Source: an uncultured bacterium
GTDB taxonomy: Bacteria; Verrucomicrobiota; Kiritimatiellia; RFP12; UBA1067
Direction: 5' to 3'
Length of the DNA stretch: 64,000 bases
Assembly (NCBI GenBank): GCA_900547945.1
Contig: URIT01000002.1
Coordinates: 1-64,000, forward strand
Shown: piece by piece, positions 25,898 through 35,153 of the stretch
Numbering within the stretch: position 1 is the first letter of the stretch
Layout of the letters: each line of letters begins with the position of its first letter
Position numbers and translations under genes: made by a program
Notes under the pieces: model-generated
Told to the model about the DNA's origin: nothing
What the model saw: the letters and a program-made list of their open reading frames with translations, nothing else
Database searches by the model: none

Positions 25898-26018
25898 ACC
25901 ACTGGACACACTGAAGCCGCCTCCGGCGGCACACGGAAAGCCGAGCCTCTTACGCCTACATCCCCACTACTTCTGCGTGTTCTGTGTCGGCCGCAGGCCG
26001 TTCTGTGTGGTCAGTGGT
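25898..26018. repeat. Inverted repeat element C1 (ACCACTG-ACACAC type)
   Basis: End segments 25898-25911 and 26005-26018 are inverted, matching at 12 of 14 positions. Inside lie two small hairpins, CCGCC-TCC-GGCGG and CGGCC-GCA-GGCCG, flanked by TTCTGTGT-like words. The same words recur at 57742-57828. The 216 bp between the two membrane-protein genes contain this element, then the B2 heptamers, and nothing else recognisable. Confidence 0.65.
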
Positions 26019-26059
26019 CGAGACAGGGGGGCTTCAGCCGCGCAGGAGCGTACCGCTAA

Positions 26060-26085
26060 AACCTAACACCTAACACCTAAAACCT
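26060..26085. repeat. Heptamer array B2
   Basis: Units AACCTAA, CACCTAA, CACCTAA and a partial AACCT run head to tail and end 15 nt before the ATG of the downstream gene. The in-frame stop codon that limits that gene's 5' end lies in this array. Confidence 0.75.
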
Positions 26086-26100
26086 CCATCCCGTTCCCTC

Positions 26101-27708
26101 ATGTTCTCACGCACTTTCCATCCCGACGAGGCGAACCAGGCGTTCACCGTCGGACGGCTTCTGGAGACGGGGCACTACACGTACAGGCCCACGGACCACC
26201 ACGGTCCCACGCTCTACTACGCCGCCGCCCCGCTCCAGCGCGCGTTCGGCCACACGACGACCGCCGACCTCGACGGCACGCTCCTCCGCTGCACGCCGCT
26301 CCTCTTTGCCGTCCTCGGCCTCCTCCTTCTCGCCCACGCCGTCTTCCGGCTCTCCCGTTCCTGGCTGGGCGCGCTCATGACCGTCCTCCTCGTCGGCACC
26401 GCGCCGCTCTTCGCGTTCTTCGCGACGGACTTCATCCAGGAGATGCTGCTCGTCTGCTTCACCGTGATGATGCTCTGGGCCGGCGTCGGCTACGAACGTG
26501 CCCTGCATCCGGACGCTGCGGCGCCGCGCCGCCTCAAACCGGGCTCCTGGGCCCTCCTCCTCGGCATCGGCGCCGGACTCGCCTTCGCGACCAAGGAGAC
26601 AAGCCTTCTCACCTTCGCCGCCGCCGGGCTCACGCTCTGCGGACTGTGGGCGTTCCGCGTCTTCGGCCTACGTGCCGCGCCCGCCGCGCGCCCGACGTGC
26701 CAGCACGTCGTCCTCGCCGCGCTCGGCTTCCTCCTCACCGCCGTCCTCTTCTTCTCGTCGTTCTGCCAGGATTGGCACGGCGTCTACAACGCCTTTGTCG
26801 CCGCACCGCTCCACTACCTCGGACGCGCCGTCGGCAACGCCGCCGCTTCGGAGGGCGCCAACTGGCACATCCACCCGTGGTGGCAGCATCTCCAGTGGCT
26901 TTTCTGCGGAAACGCCCCCCTTCCCCGTTCCAGCAGCGGCTTCACGGTTGATCTCGCCTTCGCGAACATCCTCCCCCTCACGCAGTTCGTCTTCACGGTC
27001 CTGCCCCTCGCGGTGTTCGCCGTCTGCCGGAGGAACCTGCGCGAACGCCTCAACCGTCCGCTTCTGTGGGCCTTCTTCGGCACCTCCCTCTACACGGCCC
27101 TGCTGCTTTCGTTCTATTCGATCCTCCCCTACAAGACGCCCTGGTGTACGCTCCAGCTGCTCGTGCCGTTCCTCGTGAGCGTTTCCCTGGGGCTGATTCT
27201 CGGGCGCGACATCGTGCGCGCGGTGGCCGTCGCACGCGGAGCCTCGCCGCGTACGGCCCAGGTCGTCGCCTCCCTCTTCTTCCTCGTCGCCCTGCCGCTT
27301 GCAAGCCTCCTCGCGGAACACGTGCCCGGCCTCGTGCGGATGGCGCGCGACCCCGATTCGCCGGCGATCCCCTACAACTACGCCCACGCCTCCCCCGAGG
27401 CGCGGCAGCTCGCCGCATGCGTCGCCGAGGCCGTGGCCGCGTCGCCGTCGAAATCCCCCTTCGTCGCCGTGGCCCTGCCGCCCGCCGACACATGGCCCTT
27501 CCCGTGGTACAACCGCACGCGCGAGCATCTGACGGGCTACTGGACGAAGTTCGACGACCTCGTGGCGCTCGCGAAAACGGGCGCGAAGCCAACCGTCGTC
27601 GTCGTCCCCATGACCGAAGGGCATCTCGTTCAGCCCCTCTTCCCGCACCTCACGCACACGAAGCGCTTCTACATGCGCCCCCGCGTCCGCGCCCGCGTCT
27701 TCTGGTAG
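26101..27708 (+). CDS. TIGR03663/Agl23-like polytopic membrane protein, N-terminally short
   Basis: A 535-residue GT-C-like membrane protein. The motif HPDEANQAFTVGRLLETGHY followed by HHGPTLYY is typical of the TIGR03663 (Agl23-type, GT39-related) family. About ten hydrophobic helices follow. Family members begin with a membrane helix of about 25-30 residues before the H-DE motif. Here the ATG lies only seven residues before HPDE and the frame upstream is closed by a TAA inside repeat array B2. The gene may therefore be 5'-truncated by the repeat, or read from a short start. It is convergent with ribD, 2 nt apart. Confidence 0.78.
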   Translation: MFSRTFHPDEANQAFTVGRLLETGHYTYRPTDHHGPTLYYAAAPLQRAFGHTTTADLDGTLLRCTPLLFAVLGLLLLAHAVFRLSRSWLGALMTVLLVGTAPLFAFFATDFIQEMLLVCFTVMMLWAGVGYERALHPDAAAPRRLKPGSWALLLGIGAGLAFATKETSLLTFAAAGLTLCGLWAFRVFGLRAAPAARPTCQHVVLAALGFLLTAVLFFSSFCQDWHGVYNAFVAAPLHYLGRAVGNAAASEGANWHIHPWWQHLQWLFCGNAPLPRSSSGFTVDLAFANILPLTQFVFTVLPLAVFAVCRRNLRERLNRPLLWAFFGTSLYTALLLSFYSILPYKTPWCTLQLLVPFLVSVSLGLILGRDIVRAVAVARGASPRTAQVVASLFFLVALPLASLLAEHVPGLVRMARDPDSPAIPYNYAHASPEARQLAACVAEAVAASPSKSPFVAVALPPADTWPFPWYNRTREHLTGYWTKFDDLVALAKTGAKPTVVVVPMTEGHLVQPLFPHLTHTKRFYMRPRVRARVFW

Positions 27709-27710
27709 CC

Positions 27711-28757
27711 TCAGAACGGATCGGCGCGGCGCAGACTCGTCGAAAAGAGGTCGCCGCCCCGCACGGCGGGGGGCTGCGGAAGAAAACGGCGCGCGTCGGC
27801 AAGCGGACGCTCCCCGATCACGAGCGGACAGAGGATCGAAACCCATTCGTCGACGAGATCCGCGTCCGCGAGCGCGCGGGCGAGGCCGAACCCGCCCTCG
27901 CAGAGGACGGACATGAAGCCGCGCGCGCCAAGATCCCTCACCGCCTCGACGGGATCGCGGTAGACGAGCGTGCGGTCCTTCGCCGCATCCGTGAAGATCT
28001 GCGCGTCCTGCGGCAGATTTCCGCTGCGGGAGACGACGGCGCGCCAGAGGTCGTCGTTCCGCCGCGTGTGGCAGAGGAGCGAAGGGTTGTCCCGCCGCAC
28101 CGTCTCCGCGCCCACGAGGACGACATCCGCCCGTTCCCGCCAGGTCGCCGTCTCGCGCAGGGACGCCGGCCCGGAAATCCACCGCGCCTGTCCCATCGTG
28201 TCGCAGATGCGTCCGTCCAGCGACAGGGCCAGCTTCACCGTCACATAGGGAAGGCCCGTCGTGACGTGCTTCGCGAAGGGACGCAGCGTCGTCGCCCAGA
28301 TGTCCCGGGCGAGCGTGCGCCGGGCAACGCTCCGCTCCTGCGCCCAGCAGGCCGTATCGATGCCCGCCCGGCGGAGGACGCGCGCGGCACGGCCCCGGTT
28401 CGTCGGATTGGGGTCCGGGCACGCCCAGACGACCCGCTTCACGCCCGCCGCGATGAGGGCGTCGCAGCACGCCCCCACGCGCCCGGGCTTCGAACACGGC
28501 TCCAGCGTGCAGTAGACGGTGGCGGGCGCCGCCGTGTGGAAATCAATCCCCGGAAGCCGGCGGGCGGCGTCCTTGAGCGCGGCGGCCTCGGCATGGTCGC
28601 CGCCGCAGCGGCGGTGGCGGCCCTCGCCGACAATCCGTCCGCCCTGCACGACGACGGCGCCGACGGGCGGGTTCGGGCGCGTGTGCCCGCAGCTCTTCAG
28701 CGCGAGCGCCCACGCCCGCGCCATGAACGGCTGTTCCTGGTCTCCTTCGGCTTTCAT
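27711..28757 (-). CDS. ribD: Bifunctional riboflavin biosynthesis deaminase/reductase
   Basis: A 348-residue RibD that deaminates the pyrimidine and reduces the ribose side chain in riboflavin synthesis. The deaminase domain has RPNPPVGAVVV, the zinc site HAEAAAL and TLEPCSKPGRVGACC. The usual PCCHxGRxPPC is altered here, but both Cys ligands remain. The reductase domain begins near 150 (VTVKLALSLDGRI) and has VLVGAETVRRDNPSL and CEGGFGLARAL. No other rib genes are near. It is the last gene of a nine-gene minus-strand string, 14 nt after nusB. Confidence 0.93.
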   Translation of the reverse strand: MKAEGDQEQPFMARAWALALKSCGHTRPNPPVGAVVVQGGRIVGEGRHRRCGGDHAEAAALKDAARRLPGIDFHTAAPATVYCTLEPCSKPGRVGACCDALIAAGVKRVVWACPDPNPTNRGRAARVLRRAGIDTACWAQERSVARRTLARDIWATTLRPFAKHVTTGLPYVTVKLALSLDGRICDTMGQARWISGPASLRETATWRERADVVLVGAETVRRDNPSLLCHTRRNDDLWRAVVSRSGNLPQDAQIFTDAAKDRTLVYRDPVEAVRDLGARGFMSVLCEGGFGLARALADADLVDEWVSILCPLVIGERPLADARRFLPQPPAVRGGDLFSTSLRRADPF

Positions 28758-28771
28758 ACGGGCGCGCCGTC

Positions 28772-29293
28772 TCACGCCCCAGGCGGCGTGAACGTCTCGG
28801 CCTTCGGGCTGCGGAGGTCCTTTGCGAGCTTGTCGAGGACGCCGTTCACGAACTTGCCGCTCTTCGTCTCGGAGAAGAACTTCGCGAGATCGACCGCCTC
28901 GTTCACGAGAATCGGCGCGGGGATGTCCGGGCAGTGGATCAGCTCCCACGCGCAGATCCGCAGCACGTTGCGCTCCACAGTTCCAAGGCGGTAGAGCGCC
29001 CAGTTGCGGAGGAAGAGCTCGATCTTCGCGTCGAGCGCATGCCGCTCCGCCAGCACGCCGCGCACGCGCTCCTCGGCGAACGCCTTCGCCTCGGCGAGCG
29101 AGGCCTGGACGCGGGGGTCGGCGTCGGTGAAGACGGCCTTCACGCCCTCTCCCTCGGCCCGCGCCTCGGCTTCAAGCTCGGTCTGCAGTTCCCAGAACAC
29201 CGGGATGTCGTTCTCCGCCATGAGCGGCGGGTTCAGGTCGAACTGGACGAGCAGCTGCAGCGCCCATTCGCGTCCCTGTCTTCGCGTCACCAT
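28772..29293 (-). CDS. nusB: Transcription antitermination protein NusB
   Basis: A 173-residue NusB, longer than the usual 130-150 because of a charged helical insert at about 35-75 (LEAEARAEGEGVKAVFTDAD). Core motifs are RRQGREWALQLLVQFD, FLRNWALYRLGTVERNVLRI and ILVNEAVDLAKFFSETKSGKF. It binds boxA RNA with NusE in rRNA antitermination. The start at 29293 matches the family N-terminus; the frame remains open upstream through apt. It lies 26 nt after apt and 14 nt before ribD. The nusB-ribD proximity is common in bacteria. Confidence 0.92.
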   Translation of the reverse strand: MVTRRQGREWALQLLVQFDLNPPLMAENDIPVFWELQTELEAEARAEGEGVKAVFTDADPRVQASLAEAKAFAEERVRGVLAERHALDAKIELFLRNWALYRLGTVERNVLRICAWELIHCPDIPAPILVNEAVDLAKFFSETKSGKFVNGVLDKLAKDLRSPKAETFTPPGA

Positions 29294-29319
29294 CTTCAAT
29301 CTTCGGTCCTCTCTGATCG

Positions 29320-29853
29320 TCAATGTCCCGGGAAGCCGATCACGCCGTCCACGGGGTACTTCGCGAGCTTCACGCGGCCGCCAAGGTCCACGAGCTCGAT
29401 GAGAAAAGCCATCTTCACGACCGTGGCGCCCAGCCGCTCCACGAGCTTCGCGGCGGCCTCGGCCGTGCCACCCGTCGCGAGCAGGTCGTCGATCACGACG
29501 ACCCGCTGTCCGGGATGGATGTCGTCGCGGTGGACTTCGAGGCGCGTCGTGCCGTATTCGAGCACGCAGTCCTCGGCGATCGTCGCGCGCGGCAGCTTGC
29601 CGGGCTTGCGGATGGGCACAAAGCCCTTCCCCAGGCGGCACGCCACGGGCGCGCCGAAGAGGAAGCCGCGCGATTCCATGCTCACGACAAGGTCGAAGTC
29701 GACGCCCTCCAGACGGCGGCAGAACGCATCCACCGCGAGGCGGAAGCCCTCGCCGGAGGCGAGGACGCCCGTCACGTCGCGGAACAGGATGCCGGCCTTC
29801 GGAAAGTCCGGAATCGAGAACACATACTCCTCAAGCTTCTTCACGGCTCGCAC
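29320..29853 (-). CDS. apt: Adenine phosphoribosyltransferase
   Basis: A 177-residue type-I phosphoribosyltransferase converting adenine plus PRPP to AMP. Diagnostic blocks are FPKAGILFRDVTGVL, VVSMESRGFLFGAP, FVPIRKPGKLP and the PRPP loop VVVIDDLLATGGTAEAA. The length is typical. The start codon lies 6 nt after the stop of the uracil/xanthine-type permease gene, so transport and salvage are coupled. Confidence 0.95.
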   Translation of the reverse strand: MRAVKKLEEYVFSIPDFPKAGILFRDVTGVLASGEGFRLAVDAFCRRLEGVDFDLVVSMESRGFLFGAPVACRLGKGFVPIRKPGKLPRATIAEDCVLEYGTTRLEVHRDDIHPGQRVVVIDDLLATGGTAEAAAKLVERLGATVVKMAFLIELVDLGGRVKLAKYPVDGVIGFPGH

Positions 29854-29859
29854 CCGCCC

Positions 29860-31317
29860 TCATTTCCCGGCCTTCGGCCCGCCGAAGCGCTCGGGGTCCT
29901 TCATGTTCGGCTCCGTCTCCGAGAAGGCGTAGTCCTTGCCCGGCAGCGCCGCGTTGAGGAAGATGCCGATCAGCGCGCCCACCGCGAGGCCCGAAAGGGA
30001 AATCTTCGCCGTGCCGAGGTCGAACGTGACCGCGCCCGCCTTCGAGAAGCTGATGCCGAGCGTGCAGACGATCGAGACGGCGCAGATGAGCATGTTGCGC
30101 GGCTTCGAGAAGTCCACCTGGTGTTCCACGAGGTTGCGCACGCCCACGGCGGAAATCATGCCGTAGAGGATGAACGAGACGCCGCCCACGGTCGCCGCCG
30201 GCAGCGTCGTGATCACCGCCGCGAACTTCGGGCAGAACGCGAGCAGGATCGCGAGGACCGCCGCGATGCGGATCACGCGCGGGTCGTACACCTTCGAGAG
30301 CGAGAGGACGCCCGTGTTCTCGCCGTAGGTCGTGTTCGCCGGCGCGCCGAAGAGCGCCGCGAGGAGCGTCGCGAGGCCGTCGCCCGCGAGCGTGCGGTGG
30401 AGGCCCGGGTTCGCGAAGTAGTTGCGCTCCACCGTGGAGGAGATCGCCGAGATGTCGCCCACGTGCTCCATCATCGTGGCGGCCGAGAGCGGCGCCACGA
30501 TCAAGACGGCGGAAAGGATGCGCCCCGCGTTGTCCCCCGCGTGCGCGAGGACGGGGAACACCGTCTCGTTCCAGTGGAACGGCAGACCGATCCACGGCGC
30601 CGCGCCGATCTTCGAGAAGTCCACGGCGGCGGATGCCACGCCGCACCAGTTCCCCAGCACGACCGCCGTCAGATAGGAGACCAGCACGCCGATGAGGATC
30701 GGGATGATCTTCACCATGCCCTTGCCGAACACGGACGCCACGATCACCGCCACGATGCCCGCGAGCGCCACCGGCCAGCACGTGGACGCGCTGTTCACCG
30801 CGACGGGCGAGAGAACGAGCCCGATGCCGATGATGATCGGCCCCGTCACGACCGGCGGGAAAAACCGCATGACCGTCTTCACGCCGAACGCCTTCACGAG
30901 ACCCGACACGACCACGTAGATGAACGCGGCCACGCACACGCCCACCGAGGCGTAGGCCAGGAGCGTCGTCTTGTCAAGCCCCTCCCAGCCCGGCTTGCCC
31001 GCCATCCCCGTCAGCGCGAAGTAGCCCGCGAGGAACGCGAAGCTCGACCCGAGGAACGCCGGCACCATCCGCTTCGTGAGGAGGTGGAAGAGGAGCGTGC
31101 CGAGACCGGCGAAGAGAAGCGTGGACGAGACGCTGAGCCCCGTCAAAAGCGGCACGAGCACCGTCGCGCCGAACATGGCGAACAGGTGCTGCACGCCGAG
31201 GAGCCCCATCTTCGGGAGCCCCAGCACGCGGGCGTCGTAGATGGCGTCCGAAGGCGCCCCCGCGTTCGTTGATTCCGTTCCATGCGCCTGCGGCGCCCTC
31301 TCCTGTTCCCGTTCCAT
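29860..31317 (-). CDS. NCS2-family uracil/xanthine permease
   Basis: A 485-residue polytopic inner-membrane symporter of the NCS2 (UraA/XanP) family. The N-terminal 40 residues are hydrophilic. Family blocks include VQHLFAMFGATVLVPLLTG, VPAFLGSSFAFLAGYFAL and the central NTTYGENTGVLSLSKVYD near residue 280. About 12-14 helices are visible. Its position between apt and a second nucleobase permease supports nucleobase uptake. UraA-like uracil specificity is likely from the QNxxYGExTG-type block, but xanthine cannot be excluded. Confidence 0.9.
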   Translation of the reverse strand: MEREQERAPQAHGTESTNAGAPSDAIYDARVLGLPKMGLLGVQHLFAMFGATVLVPLLTGLSVSSTLLFAGLGTLLFHLLTKRMVPAFLGSSFAFLAGYFALTGMAGKPGWEGLDKTTLLAYASVGVCVAAFIYVVVSGLVKAFGVKTVMRFFPPVVTGPIIIGIGLVLSPVAVNSASTCWPVALAGIVAVIVASVFGKGMVKIIPILIGVLVSYLTAVVLGNWCGVASAAVDFSKIGAAPWIGLPFHWNETVFPVLAHAGDNAGRILSAVLIVAPLSAATMMEHVGDISAISSTVERNYFANPGLHRTLAGDGLATLLAALFGAPANTTYGENTGVLSLSKVYDPRVIRIAAVLAILLAFCPKFAAVITTLPAATVGGVSFILYGMISAVGVRNLVEHQVDFSKPRNMLICAVSIVCTLGISFSKAGAVTFDLGTAKISLSGLAVGALIGIFLNAALPGKDYAFSETEPNMKDPERFGGPKAGK

Positions 31318-31372
31318 CGCTTCTTCTCCTTATTTTCAAAGATCTCCGTGTCGTTCCAGTCCCTCGCCCGCC

Positions 31373-32779
31373 TCACATGAGCGCGTACTTCGCGATGAAG
31401 ACGACGGTGAGGACGTACATGATCCAGTGGATCTTCTTCGTCTTGCCCGCGATGAGGTTGATGAGCGTGTAGGAAATGACGCCCGCCATGATGCCGTCCG
31501 AAATCGAATACGAGAACGGCATCACCGCGACCGTCAGGAACGCGGGGATCGCCTCGCCGGCGTCGTTGAAGTCGATCTCGACGACGGACGAGAGCATCAG
31601 GTAGCCGACGATGATGAGCGCGGGGGCCGTCGCGAAGGCCGGCACCGCGAGGAAGATCGGGGCGAAGACGATCGCCGCGAGGAAGAGGACGGCCGTCGTC
31701 ACGCCCGTGAGGCCCGTCCTGCCGCCCACCATCACGCCCGAGGCGGACTCGACGTAGGTCGTCGTGGTGGAGGTGCCGAAGACGGCGCCGACCGAGGTCG
31801 CGATCGCGTCCGCGCACAGGGCGCCCGAGATGCGCGGCAGCTTGCCCTCCTTCGTGAGGAAGCCGCCCTTCATCGAGACGCCGATCAGCGTCCCCAGCGT
31901 GTCGAAGAGGTCCACGAAGAAGAACGCGAACATGACGACGAAGAAGTCGAGTCCCTTGACGAGCGCCCAGCCCGTGTTCGGATCGCCCTTGTGCGTCCAG
32001 CCCGCCGGGTCGAACACGGCGCAGAAGGTCTGCTTGAACTGCGCGAACGAGTCGGCGATGCCCGCGAACGTGAGGACCGGGTAGAGCGAGAAGTAGCCCT
32101 TTTCCGCATCCGGCACGTAGACGCCCAGAGCCTGGCAGAACATGCCGAGCCCCCAGGTGAGGAAGATGCCGAAGAGGATCGCCCCCTTCACGCGGTGCGC
32201 CATCATGACGCCCGTGAAGACCGTCCCGACGATCGCGAGGAGCGCGCAGATGCCCTGCGTGTGGAACGGCGCGTTCTTGAAGCTCACGAGCCCCACGAGC
32301 ACGGCGTCGTTGTTGACGATGATCTTCGCCGTCTGCAGCGCGATGAAGCAGATGAAGAGGCCGATGCCGGCCGCCACCGCCTTCTTGAGCGTGAACGGGA
32401 TGCAGTTGAAGATCGCCTCGCGGACGGGCGTCAGGGAGAGCGCGAGGAACACAAGGCCCTCCACGAACACCGCGAGGAGCGCGAACTGCCAGCTGTAGCC
32501 CATGCCGAGGCAGACGCCGAAGGTGAGGAACGCATTGAGGCCCATGCCCGGCGCGAGCGCGAACGGGTAGTTCGACATGAACGCCATCAGCAGCGTGCCG
32601 ACAACGGCGGCCAGGCACGTCGCGATGAACACGCCCCCGCGCGGGATGCCCGCCACCGAGAGGATGTTCGGGTTCACGGCGAGGATGTACGCCATCGTCA
32701 TGAACGTCGTGAGGCCCGCGACGAGTTCGGTCCTGACCGTCGTCTTGTTCTCGTCGAGCTTGAACAGTTTCTTGAGCAT
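31373..32779 (-). CDS. AzgA-like guanine/hypoxanthine (adenine) permease
   Basis: A 468-residue NCS2/AzgA-subgroup permease. The N-terminus ELVAGLTTFMTMAYILAVNP is diagnostic, followed by FALAPGMGLNAFL, a central DLFDTLGTLIGV and the exchange-type block ESASGVMVGGRTGLTG. It imports purine bases by proton symport. It lies between the STAS gene (33 nt upstream) and the uracil/xanthine-type permease (55 nt downstream). The ribosome site is weak (AAAGAAG). Confidence 0.92.
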   Translation of the reverse strand: MLKKLFKLDENKTTVRTELVAGLTTFMTMAYILAVNPNILSVAGIPRGGVFIATCLAAVVGTLLMAFMSNYPFALAPGMGLNAFLTFGVCLGMGYSWQFALLAVFVEGLVFLALSLTPVREAIFNCIPFTLKKAVAAGIGLFICFIALQTAKIIVNNDAVLVGLVSFKNAPFHTQGICALLAIVGTVFTGVMMAHRVKGAILFGIFLTWGLGMFCQALGVYVPDAEKGYFSLYPVLTFAGIADSFAQFKQTFCAVFDPAGWTHKGDPNTGWALVKGLDFFVVMFAFFFVDLFDTLGTLIGVSMKGGFLTKEGKLPRISGALCADAIATSVGAVFGTSTTTTYVESASGVMVGGRTGLTGVTTAVLFLAAIVFAPIFLAVPAFATAPALIIVGYLMLSSVVEIDFNDAGEAIPAFLTVAVMPFSYSISDGIMAGVISYTLINLIAGKTKKIHWIMYVLTVVFIAKYALM

Positions 32780-32812
32780 GTCGTTCTTCTTTCGTTGTGG
32801 TTGGTCAATCCA

Positions 32813-33106
32813 TCAGGCCAGCGTGAGGATGCCGCTGAAGCCCGTGATGTCGAGGACTTCCCGCACGGCCGGCTGGACGCCCACGATGGTCATCGAACCG
32901 CCGCCCGCCATCATCGTCTTCTGGGCGGTGAGGAGGCAGCGGAGGCCCGCCGAGCTCATGTAGGGGACGCCGGCGAGGTCGAGCGTCAGCGTCTCGGTCC
33001 CCTCCAGCTTCAGCCCGGCGTCCAGCTCCGGCGCCGTCGTCGTGTCCACGCGGCCCGTCACCGAAATGACCGTCCGCCCGCCTTCCGTCTTCTTGGCAAT
33101 GTCCAT
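32813..33106 (-). CDS. STAS-domain anti-sigma factor antagonist
   Basis: A 97-residue single STAS domain. The phosphorylation-site block DLAGVPYMSSAGLRCLL contains the expected serine pair, as in SpoIIAA and RsbV. Such proteins bind an anti-sigma kinase when unphosphorylated and are reset by a PP2C phosphatase. The gene immediately upstream encodes exactly such a phosphatase, fused to a kinase-like ATPase domain. A downstream sigma factor is not visible in the window, so the output is unknown. Confidence 0.93.
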   Translation of the reverse strand: MDIAKKTEGGRTVISVTGRVDTTTAPELDAGLKLEGTETLTLDLAGVPYMSSAGLRCLLTAQKTMMAGGGSMTIVGVQPAVREVLDITGFSGILTLA

Positions 33107-33149
33107 GTTCTGTCCTACCTCTTTGAGATCCTTGTTTTCCGGTTCCGCG

Positions 33150-35153
33150 TCATGTCCCGTACGTCAGCCCCATCGTCAGCACGTTGTGTCCGCACCGTCG
33201 CGAGTAGGTGACGGGGGACATCGTCTTCTTCACGATGAGGATGCCCATGCCGCCGACCGTGCGCTCCTCGGCGGAGAGGGTCGTGTCGGGGTCGCGCTTC
33301 GCGAGCGGGTCGAACGGCGTGCCGTCGTCCGTGAAGACGAGCCGCACGCTGTCGGGATGCCGCGAAAGCTCCACGCGCAGCGACCAGGCCGTCGCGCCCG
33401 AATAGCGCACGATGTTCGCGAAGATTTCGTCCGCCGCGACCATGAGCGTCATCTGCTGCCGCGGCGGGACGTCCGCGAGCGCGGCCTCCAGGTCCGCCGT
33501 CGCCTGCTTCAGGCCCTCCATCGTCGGCTTGTAGGCGTGCTCGACGGCCTCGGCGCAGCCCCGGTAGCGGAGCGCGAGCTGCGTGCAGTCGTCCGCCTGC
33601 TCGACCGCGCCGGCGTGCGCGGCGACGGCCGCGAGCACCTTCTCCAGAAGCTCCTGCTGGCGCGGCGGCGCGGCCTTGAGGATGTCGAGGAGGCGCGCCT
33701 CGCCGAACAGCTCCCCGGCGGCGTTCGGCTGCTCGGTGATGCCGTCCGTGTAGAGGTAGAGCGCGTCGCCGGGGGCGAGCCGCACCTCGTGGCTGCGGTA
33801 GGGGACGCCCGCCATCGCGCCGAGGACGAGCCCGGGCGTGCCGCGCAGGTAGGTGACCGCCCCCGCGCTCCGCCAGGCGGGCGGATTGTGGCCCGCGTTC
33901 ACGTAGACGACGACGCCCGTGTCGAGGTGGAGTTCGCCGATCCAGGCCGTCACGAACATGTTCGCCTCGTTTCCCTCGCAGAGGGCGTCGTTCGTCTCGG
34001 CGACGACCTGGGCGAGCGGCTTGCCCGTCTGGGCCGCGCCCTTCAGGAGCGTCTTCGCGCGCATCATGAACATCGCCGCCGGCACGCCCTTTCCGCTCAC
34101 GTCGGCGACGAGGAAGACGAGCGTCTTCGGGCCCGTGAAGTAGAAGTCGTAGAAGTCGCCGCCGACCTCCTTCGCCGGCTTCATGCCCGCGTAGACGTCG
34201 AACGCCGTCTCGTCCGGGAACGGCGGGAAGACGCTCGGCATCGCGGAAGCCTGGATGTCCGCCGCCATCTTGAGGTCGCGTTCGGTCTGCTCGCGGATCT
34301 GCCGCCGCACGAACGCGGAGATGACGAACCCGACGAGAATGGCGACGAACGCGAGCGCGACGGCGTTGAGGACGGCCGTCGCGCCGATGAGGACGTTGCG
34401 CGTGACGGCGGCGGCGGCCCGCGGGATCATCACGTAGACGGGGAAACTGTCGATCTCGCGCCGCTTCCAGTGGAAGCCGGCCTCCGGCCCCGTCCACAGC
34501 GTCCCCTCGCGGTTCGGACGGGCGTAGTCGGAGAGGACGAGGTCGGACGGCGTCGTGACGACGATGCCGCCCGTCCCGCCGACGTGCCAGTTGCGGGAGA
34601 GGCCGACGAGCGACGAGCGCGCGAGCGCGCGCAGCGAGGCGCCGTCGCAGCCGATCTCGACGAAGCCGCCCTCGGGCCGCCACACGCCAACGTACTTGCG
34701 CCAGGAGCCCCTGGCGGAATTGGGCTGGAAGGCCTGGCAGAACTCCGTGACCTGCCCGTCGATCAGGCACATCATCTCGGCCGCCTGCCCCTCCGCCTTC
34801 GTGAAGTCGAAGCCGAGGTAGACGGGCTCGGAGGACTGGACGATGACGCCCTTCGCGTCGGCGATGCAGATCTCGGTGAGGCGCAGCTCGCGCGCGAGGG
34901 CGCGCAGGGAGAGGACGTCCGTCTTCGCGCCGTCCTCCAGGCGCTCGCGCACCGCCATCGCCTGGCGGACGAGGCGCGCGTTGACGCGCGAGCGGATCTC
35001 CATCTCCACGTCCGAAAACGCGCTGTCGATGAGGCGGTCGGCCTCGCGCGCGGCCAGGCGGTCGTGGACAAACCACGTCACCGCCATCGAGACGGCGAAG
35101 GCGAGGACAATGCTCAGCGCGAGCTTGAGGTTCAGGCTGCGGCGTGCGGTCAT
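33150..35153 (-). CDS. Membrane-bound SpoIIE-type PP2C phosphatase with sensor domain and fused HATPase
   Basis: A 667-residue signalling protein. Membrane helices at about 10-28 and 272-296 enclose a periplasmic sensor of about 240 residues. The PP2C/SpoIIE domain carries GGDFYDFY, VADVSGKGVPAAMFMM, NAGHNPP, LYTDGITEQ and DDCTQLAL. The C-terminal RsbW-like HATPase has VAADEIFANIVRYSG, FTDDGTPFDP and GGMGILIVKK. Phosphatase and anti-sigma-kinase-like domains are thus in one chain, with the STAS substrate encoded 43 nt downstream. The start overlaps the stop of the binding-protein gene as ATGA, tying the sensor to a periplasmic ligand-binding partner. Confidence 0.92.
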   Translation of the reverse strand: MTARRSLNLKLALSIVLAFAVSMAVTWFVHDRLAAREADRLIDSAFSDVEMEIRSRVNARLVRQAMAVRERLEDGAKTDVLSLRALARELRLTEICIADAKGVIVQSSEPVYLGFDFTKAEGQAAEMMCLIDGQVTEFCQAFQPNSARGSWRKYVGVWRPEGGFVEIGCDGASLRALARSSLVGLSRNWHVGGTGGIVVTTPSDLVLSDYARPNREGTLWTGPEAGFHWKRREIDSFPVYVMIPRAAAAVTRNVLIGATAVLNAVALAFVAILVGFVISAFVRRQIREQTERDLKMAADIQASAMPSVFPPFPDETAFDVYAGMKPAKEVGGDFYDFYFTGPKTLVFLVADVSGKGVPAAMFMMRAKTLLKGAAQTGKPLAQVVAETNDALCEGNEANMFVTAWIGELHLDTGVVVYVNAGHNPPAWRSAGAVTYLRGTPGLVLGAMAGVPYRSHEVRLAPGDALYLYTDGITEQPNAAGELFGEARLLDILKAAPPRQQELLEKVLAAVAAHAGAVEQADDCTQLALRYRGCAEAVEHAYKPTMEGLKQATADLEAALADVPPRQQMTLMVAADEIFANIVRYSGATAWSLRVELSRHPDSVRLVFTDDGTPFDPLAKRDPDTTLSAEERTVGGMGILIVKKTMSPVTYSRRCGHNVLTMGLTYGT

